From positions 1 to 8,276 of the forward strand of contig CALBTN010000098.1 in NCBI GenBank assembly GCA_937967345.1: 8,276 nt of DNA. The letters are read 5' to 3'. The DNA comes from an uncultured Rubrivivax sp. (GTDB lineage Bacteria > Pseudomonadota > Gammaproteobacteria > Burkholderiales > Burkholderiaceae_C). Both the position numbers and the translations under genes were made by a program. How positions within the stretch are numbered: the stretch's first letter is position 1; every line of letters starts with the position of its first letter. This document shows, piece after piece, positions 1 to 6,339 of the stretch. The notes beneath the pieces are model-generated. The model did not search any database, was not told the DNA's origin, and saw only the letters and a program-made list of their open reading frames with translations.

Positions 1-86
1 AAGTTTACTTCGATCGCTCATAACTGCAAACTTATTTAGGGGATGTTGTACTAGCGCTTGTACTTGTTGTGGTCATGCACGATCAG
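1..86. other. AT-rich intergenic tail with small repeats
   Basis: This is non-coding sequence downstream of the TPR-like gene, clearly richer in A/T than the rest of the window. It contains a short inverted repeat (AAGTTTAC at 1-8 and GCAAACTT at 26-33, one mismatch). A direct repeat TTGTACT lies at 46-52 and 58-64. The near-palindrome GTACTAGCGCTTGTAC lies at 48-63, with 7 of 8 base pairs matching. None matches a terminator with a T-tract. On the minus strand an ATG at 21-19 opens a frame that leaves the window after seven codons, which is too little to call a gene. The tail shares its lower GC with the 3' half of the adjacent gene, so both may belong to one acquired segment (inference). Confidence 0.4.
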
Positions 87-1220
87 CTACGGCGCCACCG
101 TCGATGAACCTTCGCCTCCCCACTTCCCGTTTGGAAGCAGCTCCAGAAGCGCATTTAGCAAGCGCTTCTGAACCTCGACATGCTGCGCAAGACTGGCCCG
201 CGCTCTCTCTCGCAAGTCGCGAGCCTTCTCGTTGCTCCCATGTGCCTCATAGATTGCGGCGACACGAGCAAGCGATGCGGCAAGGTCGTCTGGATCGCAA
301 TCTGGCGTGGCCGCCTCAAGGCACAACGCAGCGTGAGCCGATGCCGACTCAGCATTTCCAACCTGGAAATGGCACCAAGCAGAGTCGGCGAGAAAACTCA
401 CCATAAGGCGCGCTACCCCCTGCGCCTCCGCGCTCGCCAAGTTGCTGGCGAAGAGCGCAATTGCCTCTTCGTAGCGGCCTTCGACTGTCAGCAGTTGGGC
501 GCGCAAGAGAGGCACAAACCATGCGAGCGAGGCAGTTCCTATTCCAGCGTCATAGTTTCCCGTGGACTCCGCTTCCATCATCGCTCGGGAGACTTCTTCC
601 ATGTCTGCCTCTCCAAACGAGGCCGCCAATCGCGTCTTACTGGCCCTAAACGCCGCCACGTTATGCAACATCGCACTGATCATCGCGTCGTCGCCCTCGG
701 CCAGCGCGTGTTCGCGCACCTTCGCGTACCAGGGTTTGGCCAGGTCGAAGCGGCCGGCGAAATGCAAGGCGTCGGCCACCACCAGGCTGACGCGCGCCAA
801 CGCGGCGTGGTGATCCGGCTGCGCCCGCTGCAGCGCCTCGCGCACCTGCTGCAGCATCGGCTGCATGCGGTTGTCGTTGAACTCCACGTGCGCCAGCCAT
901 GCCGCGCACAGCGGCACCAGCACCGGGTGGTTCATCGCGCGGCTCAGCACCTGCGCGCGCTGCAGCCGGTCGCGCGCGCGTGGCCCCGGCTGGCTGTAGA
1001 AGTGGATCAGCGCCTCGACCAGGCTGACCCAGGCCGTCACCTGCGCATCGGGGCGCGCGCCGAACTCGCTGCGGATCGCATCGACCGTGGCCTGCGCGTG
1101 CTCGTACTTGCCCTGGCGCGCCAGGTAGATGCCGCGCTGCGCACGCAGGCAGGCCGCCTCCACCGGGTCGCGCGCGGCGGCGATGCGCGAGGCCAGTTGC
1201 GCGAGCAGCCGCGACGCCAC
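87..1220 (-). CDS. TPR-like helical-repeat protein, hybrid composition
   Basis: A 377-residue soluble protein with no signal peptide or membrane segment. It is made of helix pairs of tetratricopeptide character: G-x-Y/F-x-x-A type signatures occur near residues 36-42, 155-161 and 247-253, with related repeats near 286-296 and 326-333. TPR folds act as protein-protein scaffolds; the partner is unknown. The start is GTG at 1220, because an in-frame stop lies at 1242-1244 and no ATG is near; no clear ribosome-binding site is visible. The gene begins 13 bases after the purC stop on the same strand, so co-transcription is likely. Residues 1-180 use the G/C-ending codons of the neighbours. From about residue 181 onward, codons such as GGA, ATA, ACT, GCT, AGT and TTT appear and GC falls from about 77% to 55-58% in sampled 60-base stretches. 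The amphipathic stretch near residues 344-361 resembles linkers that precede output domains such as GGDEF, but no such domain follows. The function is unassigned. Confidence 0.75.
   Translation of the reverse strand: MASRLLAQLASRIAAARDPVEAACLRAQRGIYLARQGKYEHAQATVDAIRSEFGARPDAQVTAWVSLVEALIHFYSQPGPRARDRLQRAQVLSRAMNHPVLVPLCAAWLAHVEFNDNRMQPMLQQVREALQRAQPDHHAALARVSLVVADALHFAGRFDLAKPWYAKVREHALAEGDDAMISAMLHNVAAFRASKTRLAASFGEADMEEVSRAMMEAESTGNYDAGIGTASLAWFVPLLRAQLLTVEGRYEEAIALFASNLASAEAQGVARLMVSFLADSAWCHFQVGNAESASAHAALCLEAATPDCDPDDLAASLARVAAIYEAHGSNEKARDLRERARASLAQHVEVQKRLLNALLELLPNGKWGGEGSSTVAP
144..170. repeat. 9-bp perfect inverted repeat inside the TPR-like gene
   Basis: CAGAAGCGC (144-152) and GCGCTTCTG (162-170) are perfect reverse complements around a 9-base A/T-rich loop. 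The structure lies in the coding region about 55 bases before the stop of the TPR-like gene, encoding the QKRLLNALL part of the last helix. It has no adjacent T-run, so it is not a standard intrinsic terminator. It could be chance from the codons of a Leu/Ala-rich helix, or an mRNA hairpin. Confidence 0.45.
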
Positions 1221-1233
1221 GCCCGCGTGCCGG

Positions 1234-2148
1234 TCAGGCCGTCAGGATGCGCAGCGCCTCGGCGTAGCGCGCAGCGGTCTCGCGGATCACCTCGTCGGGC
1301 AGCCGCGGCGCGGGCGCCTTCTTGTTCCACGGCCGGCCGTCGATGCGCACCGCTTCCAGCCAGTCGCGCAGGAACTGCTTGTCGAAGCTGGGCGGGTTCT
1401 CGCCGTCGCGCCAGCGCTGCAGCGGCCAAAAGCGCGACGAATCGGGCGTCAGCACCTCGTCCATCAGCGTCAGCGTGCCGGCGTCGTCCAGGCCGAACTC
1501 GAACTTGGTGTCGGCGATGACGATGCCGCGCTGCAGCGCATGGGCCGCGGCCTCGCGGTACAGCCGCAGCGAGACCTCGCGCACCCGCTCGGCCAGCGCC
1601 GGGCCGACGAGTTGCGCCATGCGTTCGAAGGGGATGTTCTCGTCGTGCGCGCCGGCTTCGGCCTTGGTCGCCGGGGTGAAGATCGGCTCGCTCAGGCGCG
1701 ACGCCAGCACCAGGCCAGGCGGCAGCGGCACGCCGCACACCGTGCGGCCGCGCTGGTACTCGGCCCAGCCCGAGCCGGCCAGATAGCCGCGCACCACGGC
1801 CTCCACCGGCAGCGGCTGCAGCCTCCTGACCAGCATCGAGCGGCCTTCGACCAGCGCGCGCTCATCGGCGGCGACCACGCCGGCCGGGTCCTCGCCGCTG
1901 AGGTGGTTGGGCACCACGTGCTTCAGCCGCTCGAACCAGAACAGCGCCATGCGCGTGAGCAGCCGGCCCTTGCCGGGGATGGGCTCGCCCATGATCACGT
2001 CGAAGGCCGAGATGCGGTCGCTGGCCACCATCAGCAGCCGGTCATGGCCAACCGCGTAGTTCTCGCGCACCTTGCCGCGCGCCACCAAAGGCAGCGAGCG
2101 CAGCTGGCTTTGGTACAGCGGGGCGGCGTCGGAATCGGTCTGCGGCAT
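1234..2148 (-). CDS. purC: Phosphoribosylaminoimidazole-succinocarboxamide synthase (SAICAR synthase)
   Basis: This enzyme of de novo purine synthesis joins aspartate to CAIR with ATP hydrolysis to give SAICAR; it is cytosolic. The 304-residue product is of the long form (about 300 residues, like yeast Ade1) rather than the roughly 237-residue E. coli form. Visible family motifs are the N-terminal nucleotide-binding strand LVARGKVRENYAVG (21-34), SDRISAFDVIMGEPIPGKG (43-61), VRGYLAGSGW (119-128), IFTPATKAEAGAHDENI (156-172), IADTKFEFGLD (211-221, the classical SAICAR synthase signature) and LMDEVLTPDSSRFW (228-241). I chose the ATG at 2148 because it gives the usual N-terminus (a short tail, then LYQSQLRSLPLVARGKV). 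An in-frame ATG at 2184 would add 12 residues. Neither has a clear Shine-Dalgarno. The frame stays open further upstream into bepA, but that extension is a shadow. It sits between bepA and the TPR-like gene, probably in one transcript. All recognisable motifs are intact, so it should be functional. Confidence 0.97.
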   Translation of the reverse strand: MPQTDSDAAPLYQSQLRSLPLVARGKVRENYAVGHDRLLMVASDRISAFDVIMGEPIPGKGRLLTRMALFWFERLKHVVPNHLSGEDPAGVVAADERALVEGRSMLVRRLQPLPVEAVVRGYLAGSGWAEYQRGRTVCGVPLPPGLVLASRLSEPIFTPATKAEAGAHDENIPFERMAQLVGPALAERVREVSLRLYREAAAHALQRGIVIADTKFEFGLDDAGTLTLMDEVLTPDSSRFWPLQRWRDGENPPSFDKQFLRDWLEAVRIDGRPWNKKAPAPRLPDEVIRETAARYAEALRILTA

Positions 2149-2206
2149 GGCGTGGCGGCGGGCTGGCGAAGCGGGTGCGGCCATTTTGCCCGCGCCGGCC
2201 GCGCGG

Positions 2207-3853
2207 CTACTTGCCGCTGCGCAGTGCGGCGGCGATCTCGCGCTGCTGCGCCTGCAACTGGCGCAGCCGGGCGTCGATGACCGAAGCCTCGATGAAATCG
2301 TTGGCCGAGCCGCCGCGCGCCAGCGACTGCGCCGCGCGCAGCCGATCGATCGCGCCGGCGATGTCGCCCAGCGCGACGTGCGATTCGGCCTGGGCCCGCA
2401 GCGCGCGCAGCGGCTGGCCGAGCGCGTCCTCGGTCTGCGCCAGCATGGCCCAGGCCAGCGCGTCGTTCGCATGGGTCGCCACCCAGCTGCGCAGCGCTTC
2501 GCCGCTGTCGCGCAGCGCGGCCGCAGCGGGTGCATCGCAGCGCGCGGCCCCCACTGCGGCCGATGCGGCCGATGCGGCCGATGCCGCCGCGCCCGCGCAG
2601 GCTGCCGCGCCGCCGCCGCGCCACAGCGCGAGCGCGACCTGGCCGCGCAGCAGCAGGGTCCAGCGCGCATCACCCTGGCCGTCGAGCAGCCTCCAGGCGG
2701 CAGGCGCGTCGCCGCGCTGCAGCGCGATCTGCGCCTGCAACTGCCGGAAGGCGCGTTCGGCCGGCGCGGCCGGATGCTCGCGCAGCAGCTTCTGGGCCTT
2801 GGCCACGGTGGCGTCGGCGGCGGCCTCGTCGCCCAGCAGCAGCGTGGCCAGCGCGCCGCCGTACAGCGCGCCCAGCTGCTCGGCGGTGGACACGCTGGCC
2901 GCCCCCGGCGCCAGCGTGATCGCGGCGCGCTGCTGCTGGCGGCGCAGGCCTTCAGGCCCCGGGTCCATCAGCACCCGCGCGCGCGCGGCCATCAGCGCGT
3001 GCTCGATCCGGTCGGACTTGGGGCCGGGCGCACCCAGCGCGATGCGCGCGCGCGCCTCGCTGATGCGCTCCACCGTCAGCGGGTGGCTGCGCAGGTAGGG
3101 GAAGGCGCCGCTGTCGTTGAGCCGGTTGGCGGCGTCGAGCTTCTCGAACATCGAGGCCATGCCGGCCGGCGCATAACCAGCGTCGGCCAGCACGCCGAAA
3201 CCGACGCGGTCGGCCTCGCGCTCCATGTCGCGGGTGTAGTTCAACTGGCCTTGGGCAGCGGCCGCCTGCGAGCCGACCACCGCGGCTTGCACGCCGTCGC
3301 TGCTGCCGGCGCGGCTGGCGGCCAGCACGCCCAGGATCAGCCCGGCCAGGCTGAGCAGCGTGATGCGCTGCGCGTTGACCACGCCGCGCGCGATGTGGCG
3401 CTGCGTGACGTGGGTCAGCTCGTGCGCGAGCACCGCGGCCAGCTCGTCGGCGCTGGTGGTCATCGCGATCAGTCCGAGGTGCACGCCGACGTAGCCGCCG
3501 GGCAGTGCGAAGGCGTTGACGCTGCGGTCGCGCACCAGGAAGACCTCGAAGGCCAGCTGCTGCGCGGTGTCGGGCGTGATCTCGCCGCGCTGGCGCGCGG
3601 CCTCGACCAGCGGCTGCCAGATGCGCTGCACGTAGTCCAGCAGCGGCGGGTCGTCGAGGTAGGCCGGGTCGCGGCGGATCTCGCGCATGATCTGCTGGCC
3701 CAGCGTGCGCTCGGTGCTCAGGCTGAACTCTTCGCCCGCCGATTCGCCCAGCGCCGGCAGGCGCACCTGCGCTTGCGCCAGCGGCGGCGCGATGGTCAGC
3801 GCCGCGGCAAGCAAGAGCGCGCCGGCGCGCGTCGGGAGTGCGGTTGGCTTCAA
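2207..3853 (-). CDS. bepA: M48 family periplasmic metalloprotease/chaperone, BepA (YfgC) type
   Basis: A 548-residue exported protein. Residues 1-29 form a signal peptide (basic start, Leu/Ala-rich core, cleavage probably after AQA). A zinc-metalloprotease domain follows with HELTH at 144-148 (zinc ligands H144 and H148, catalytic E145). EREAD at 211-215 gives the third ligand E211, and SHPLT at 256-260 gives H257, matching the regulatory histidine of E. coli BepA. PGGYVGVHLGL (118-128) is also typical of the family. The second half is a helical TPR-like region. Known BepA proteins act in the periplasm, assisting LptD assembly and degrading stalled outer-membrane proteins. The protein is longer than E. 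coli BepA (about 487 residues), partly because of an Ala/Ser/Gly-rich stretch around 413-446 that contains a 9-bp tandem repeat. The start is TTG at 3851-3853, since no in-frame ATG precedes the signal peptide and the first later ATG is at residue 56; the Shine-Dalgarno is poor. It is divergent from moaC and is the first gene of the probable bepA-purC-TPR transcript. Confidence 0.93.
   Translation of the reverse strand: MKPTALPTRAGALLLAAALTIAPPLAQAQVRLPALGESAGEEFSLSTERTLGQQIMREIRRDPAYLDDPPLLDYVQRIWQPLVEAARQRGEITPDTAQQLAFEVFLVRDRSVNAFALPGGYVGVHLGLIAMTTSADELAAVLAHELTHVTQRHIARGVVNAQRITLLSLAGLILGVLAASRAGSSDGVQAAVVGSQAAAAQGQLNYTRDMEREADRVGFGVLADAGYAPAGMASMFEKLDAANRLNDSGAFPYLRSHPLTVERISEARARIALGAPGPKSDRIEHALMAARARVLMDPGPEGLRRQQQRAAITLAPGAASVSTAEQLGALYGGALATLLLGDEAAADATVAKAQKLLREHPAAPAERAFRQLQAQIALQRGDAPAAWRLLDGQGDARWTLLLRGQVALALWRGGGAAACAGAAASAASAASAAVGAARCDAPAAAALRDSGEALRSWVATHANDALAWAMLAQTEDALGQPLRALRAQAESHVALGDIAGAIDRLRAAQSLARGGSANDFIEASVIDARLRQLQAQQREIAAALRSGK
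2555..2581. repeat. In-frame 9-bp tandem repeat in bepA
   Basis: Three perfect copies of TGCGGCCGA lie at 2555-2563, 2564-2572 and 2573-2581, and a degenerate fourth unit follows at 2582-2590. On the coding (minus) strand each unit gives Ser-Ala-Ala, forming part of an Ala-rich low-complexity stretch in the TPR half of BepA. The unit length is a multiple of three, so gain or loss of copies would change the length of the linker without a frameshift. Confidence 0.85.
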
Positions 3854-3887
3854 GGGGTTGCGGCTTCGGTGGTGGGTGTGGGAAGGC

Positions 3888-3897
3888 CTGCCGGCAG
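3888..3897. promoter_or_regulatory. 10-bp palindrome in the bepA-moaC divergent region
   Basis: CTGCCGGCAG is a perfect palindrome 35 bases upstream of the bepA start and about 11 bases from the 11-bp tandem repeats. Its position in a 151-base divergent promoter region would suit a dimeric regulator, but palindromes of this size also arise by chance in GC-rich DNA, and I recognise no known operator. Confidence 0.2.
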
Positions 3898-3907
3898 CAT
3901 GGCCCGT

Positions 3908-3940
3908 GCGCCGTCTGGGCGCCGTCTGGGCGCCGTCTGG
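3908..3940. repeat. Three-copy 11-bp tandem repeat in the bepA-moaC intergenic region
   Basis: The unit GCGCCGTCTGG occurs three times without mismatch at 3908-3918, 3919-3929 and 3930-3940, followed by two bases of a fourth copy. The repeat is non-coding and 55 bases from the bepA start. Its period is close to one turn of B-DNA, so all copies face the same side of the helix. It ends 16 bases before a TATGAT hexamer that may be the moaC -10 box, so it covers the expected -35 area. It may be a binding array or simply a replication-slippage microsatellite. Confidence 0.85.
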
Positions 3941-3956
3941 GCACCGGCACGCTGGC

Positions 3957-3962
3957 TATGAT
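3957..3962 (+). promoter_or_regulatory. Candidate -10 box for moaC
   Basis: TATGAT differs from the sigma-70 -10 consensus by one base and stands out in very GC-rich surroundings. It lies 42 bases before the moaC ATG, leaving a leader of about 35 bases. No good -35 hexamer is seen at 16-18 bases upstream; that position falls inside the third copy of the 11-bp repeat (CGTCTG). The assignment is a guess from position and sequence. Confidence 0.35.
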
Positions 3963-4004
3963 CGCACCGCCCGGTTTGGCTTGTATTGGGGCTTGGACAC
4001 GCCG

Positions 4005-4484
4005 ATGAGTTCCGCACTCACCCACTTCGACCGTCAAGGCCAGGCGCACATGGTCGACGTCGCGGCCAAGCCCGAGACGCACCGCGTCGCCCGCGCCAGC
4101 GGCGTGATCCGCATGAAGCCCGACACGCTGGCGCTGATCAAGGCCGGCCACGCCGAGAAGGGCGACGTGCTGGGCATCGCGCGCATCGCCGCGATCCAGG
4201 GCGCCAAGCGCACCGCCGAGCTGGTGCCGCTGTGCCACCCGCTGCCGATCACGCGCGTGGCGGTCGAGCTCGAGCTGGACGAGGCCGAATCGCTGCTGCG
4301 CTGCACCGCGCAGGTGGAAACGCTGGGCCGCACCGGCGTCGAGATGGAAGCGCTGACCGCGGTGCAGGTCGGCCTGCTCACCGTGTACGACATGTGCAAG
4401 GCGGTGGACCGCGGCATGGTCATGGGCGACATCCGGCTGCTGCGCAAGAGCGGCGGCAAGTCGGGCGAGTGGGCGGCGGAGTGA
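4005..4484 (+). CDS. moaC: Cyclic pyranopterin monophosphate synthase (MoaC)
   Basis: MoaC works with MoaA in the first step of molybdenum cofactor synthesis, converting the 3',8-cyclo-GTP intermediate to cyclic pyranopterin monophosphate in the cytosol. The 159-residue product has the usual length (E. coli about 161). Hallmarks are K52 in EKGDVLGIARIAA, KRTAELVPLCHPLPIT (68-83), GRTGVEMEALTAV (108-120), YDMCKAVD (128-135) with D129 and K132, and the C-terminal LLRKSGGKSG. The E. coli catalytic residues K51, D128 and K131 are therefore present with a shift of one. The ATG at 4005 gives the family N-terminus (SALTHFDRQGQAHMVDV); the frame stays open upstream but has no family similarity there. 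No strong Shine-Dalgarno is visible. No other moa, mob or moe gene is in the window, so moaC is detached from the rest of its pathway. It converges with the PglL-type gene, leaving 13 bases between stops and no clear terminator hairpin. Confidence 0.97.
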   Translation: MSSALTHFDRQGQAHMVDVAAKPETHRVARASGVIRMKPDTLALIKAGHAEKGDVLGIARIAAIQGAKRTAELVPLCHPLPITRVAVELELDEAESLLRCTAQVETLGRTGVEMEALTAVQVGLLTVYDMCKAVDRGMVMGDIRLLRKSGGKSGEWAAE

Positions 4485-4497
4485 TCGTGCGGCGCCC

Positions 4498-6273
4498 TCA
4501 ACGCAGGTAGTCGCGCCAGCCGGGCTGCGTGCGCGGCGCCTCGCACTGGAACGGCAGCGGCTCGCCGGCCGGCGGCGCGTCGCACGCTTCGAAGAACTGT
4601 GCCGCCTGCGGGTTGCGGAACTCGCGCAGCCGCTGCGCCAGCGCGCGCGCCTTGTCCAGCTCGCCGGCGCGTGCCAGCGCCTCGGCCCAGGCGATCATCA
4701 GCCGCGTGTCCAGCAGGTAGTGCGGCGCCAGCTTGAAGGCCGCGTCCGACGCCGCGATGGCGTCGTCCGTCGTCGCCGCGGCGTAGGCGGCGTGGTGCGC
4801 GAACAGCACGCTGCGCTCGCCGTCGGCGATGCGCTGATCCAGCGTGCTGCCGTCGTGCGGCGGCGCGAACACCCGCGCCACGCGCGCGTAGTCCAGCACC
4901 GCCAGCGCGCTGCCCAGCGCCACCAGCACGCCGCCGATGAACAGCAGCGGCGGACGCGACCCGGCAACCGACCCCGCCCGCGAGACTGGCCCGGGCGCCA
5001 GCGCCGGCACCGGCCGGCCCAGCGCATAACCGAACAGCCACGCGGTGGGCAGCACGAAGTACGCGTACCACAGCGGGTACTCGAGCAGGCTGTGCAGGCC
5101 GATCAGCAGCAGCATCATCCAGGCGCTGCGCCGGGTGACGGCCAGCCCGGCATCGGCGTCGCGCGCGGCCAGGCGCCAGGCGCGCCATAGCGCCGCCAGC
5201 AGCAGCGCCAGCACCGCGCCGCCCAGCGGCAGGCCCAGCTCCACCAGCAACTGCAGCGGCAGGTTGTGGGTGTGGTCGAAGAAGGCCACCGGCCGGCCCG
5301 GAAACGGCGTCAGCGTCCACGCCAGGTTGAATTCGCCGAAGCCCACGCCGGCCCAGGGCTGGGCGCGGATCAGCGCCAGCGCATTGGCCCAGATGGCGAA
5401 GCGCGAACCCGACAGGTCGGCCTCGGCCAGCCGGGTCTCGCCGCCGAAGGCGTGGTGGCTGGCTTCGGCCCAAGCGCTCAATGCCAACCAGCCCAGCAGA
5501 TAGAACAGCGGCGCGGCCAGCAGCAAAGCGCGCGTCGGCCGCGCCAGCCGCCGCCCGAGCACACCCCACAGCGCCAGCAGACCGATGCCGACGACCCCCG
5601 TGCGCGAGGCCGTCAGCACCACCGCGAAGCACATCAGCGCGAACAGCGCCGCGCCCATGCCGCGCTTCAGCCGGCCCAGCTCGAGCAGCGGCACCAACGC
5701 GATCGCCGCCCACAGCAGCAGGCTGCTCAGGTGGTTGGGCTGGCGCAGGTTGCCCACCGCACGCCCGGCCAGGCCCGAGCGCGCGAGCCACTGGCCGTCG
5801 GGCCACTGCGGCGCGAACACCTGCACCGCGCCGATCGCCGCGCTGAGCACACCGGCCACCACCCAACCGGCGCAAAACAGCGCGAACAGCTCGGCCGCAC
5901 GCGGGCTGGCGCGTGCGGCGGCACCGCCCAGCAGCAGCACCACGCAGGCCAGCAGCAAACCCAGGGCCGACAGCGCCAGCCCGGCCGGCAAGGCCCCCGG
6001 CCCCCACGACCACAGCACCGCCGCCATCAGCGCCGCCAGCGCGGCCAGCGGCAGCCAGGCCTCGCGCAGCGCGCCGCGCAGCGGCCGTGGCGACGGCGCC
6101 AGCAGCGCCACGGCCGCGACGAAGCCACCCCACAGCAGCAGTGCCAGCGCCTGGTTCAAGAAGGTCGGCGACGGCGAGACGTTGAACGCCAGCAGCGACG
6201 GCCCGGCGGCCGCGGCCACCGCCAGGGCCGCGAGCAGCCATGGGGTTGCGGCCACCACGGGATCCGGTCTCAA
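4498..6273 (-). CDS. O-antigen ligase / PglL-type O-oligosaccharyltransferase
   Basis: A 591-residue polytopic inner-membrane protein with about a dozen hydrophobic segments, followed by a soluble C-terminal part (about 460-591) of TPR-like helices. This layout is that of the Wzy/WaaL/PglL family, enzymes that transfer lipid-linked glycans to lipid A core or to proteins such as pilin. Key motifs are GNLRQPNHLSS (174-184), TASRTG (221-226), the R291-FAIW segment, the periplasmic-loop motif FFDHTHNLPLQ (331-341) with His334 and His336, and LHSLLEYPLWYAYF (393-406). The QPNH plus DHTHN pattern and the C-terminal extension favour PglL (protein O-glycosylation) over WaaL. The TTG at 6273 directly follows an in-frame TGA, so it is the most upstream possible start; GTG codons at 6258 or 6255 are alternatives, and the first internal ATG is at residue 83. 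No Shine-Dalgarno decides between them. No pilin gene or glycan cluster is nearby, so the acceptor cannot be read from context. Confidence 0.87.
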   Translation of the reverse strand: MRPDPVVAATPWLLAALAVAAAAGPSLLAFNVSPSPTFLNQALALLLWGGFVAAVALLAPSPRPLRGALREAWLPLAALAALMAAVLWSWGPGALPAGLALSALGLLLACVVLLLGGAAARASPRAAELFALFCAGWVVAGVLSAAIGAVQVFAPQWPDGQWLARSGLAGRAVGNLRQPNHLSSLLLWAAIALVPLLELGRLKRGMGAALFALMCFAVVLTASRTGVVGIGLLALWGVLGRRLARPTRALLLAAPLFYLLGWLALSAWAEASHHAFGGETRLAEADLSGSRFAIWANALALIRAQPWAGVGFGEFNLAWTLTPFPGRPVAFFDHTHNLPLQLLVELGLPLGGAVLALLLAALWRAWRLAARDADAGLAVTRRSAWMMLLLIGLHSLLEYPLWYAYFVLPTAWLFGYALGRPVPALAPGPVSRAGSVAGSRPPLLFIGGVLVALGSALAVLDYARVARVFAPPHDGSTLDQRIADGERSVLFAHHAAYAAATTDDAIAASDAAFKLAPHYLLDTRLMIAWAEALARAGELDKARALAQRLREFRNPQAAQFFEACDAPPAGEPLPFQCEAPRTQPGWRDYLR

Positions 6274-6314
6274 TCAGGTCCCGACGGCAGCTCGGTGCGG
6301 TCCAGACAAGGTGC

Positions 6315-6338
6315 GGCCGGCGCCGGTGCTGGCCGGCG
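6315..6338. repeat. GC-rich direct/inverted repeat between racemase and PglL-type gene
   Basis: GGCCGGCG occurs at 6315-6322 and 6331-6338. Because its core GCCGGC is self-complementary, the two copies can also pair as a hairpin; CGCCGG (6321-6326) and CCGGCG (6333-6338) give a 6-bp stem with a 6-base loop. It lies just downstream of the racemase stop, in the 66-base gap before the PglL-type gene. It could weaken read-through but lacks a T-tract, so it is at best a poor terminator. Confidence 0.3.
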
Positions 6339-6339
6339 T

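Noticed and set aside
1..21. Start of a minus-strand gene at the left edge (ATG at 21-19)
   Set aside because: Only seven codons are inside the window, without a convincing ribosome-binding site; not enough to call a gene.
180..1520. Long plus-strand open frame opposite the TPR-like gene and purC
   Set aside because: It is Arg/His/Gln-rich, has no recognisable domain and crosses two genes. It is the shadow of high-GC coding sequence on the other strand.
2149..2673. N-terminal extension of purC into bepA
   Set aside because: The frame is open but Arg/Pro-rich, overlaps the BepA C-terminus and has no similarity to SAICAR synthases. The ATG at 2148 (or possibly 2184) fits the family.
3908..3940. 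CRISPR-like array
   Set aside because: The copies are 11 bp and directly adjacent without spacers, so this is a simple tandem repeat.
2072..3961. 629-residue plus-strand frame opposite bepA
   Set aside because: Low-complexity Arg/Gln/Ala/Gly composition without motifs. The opposite strand encodes BepA with signal peptide and complete zinc site.
4034..6241. 735-residue minus-strand frame overlapping the PglL-type gene and moaC
   Set aside because: An Ala/Gly/Arg-rich shadow in another frame; it would be antisense to moaC and lacks membrane helices or motifs.
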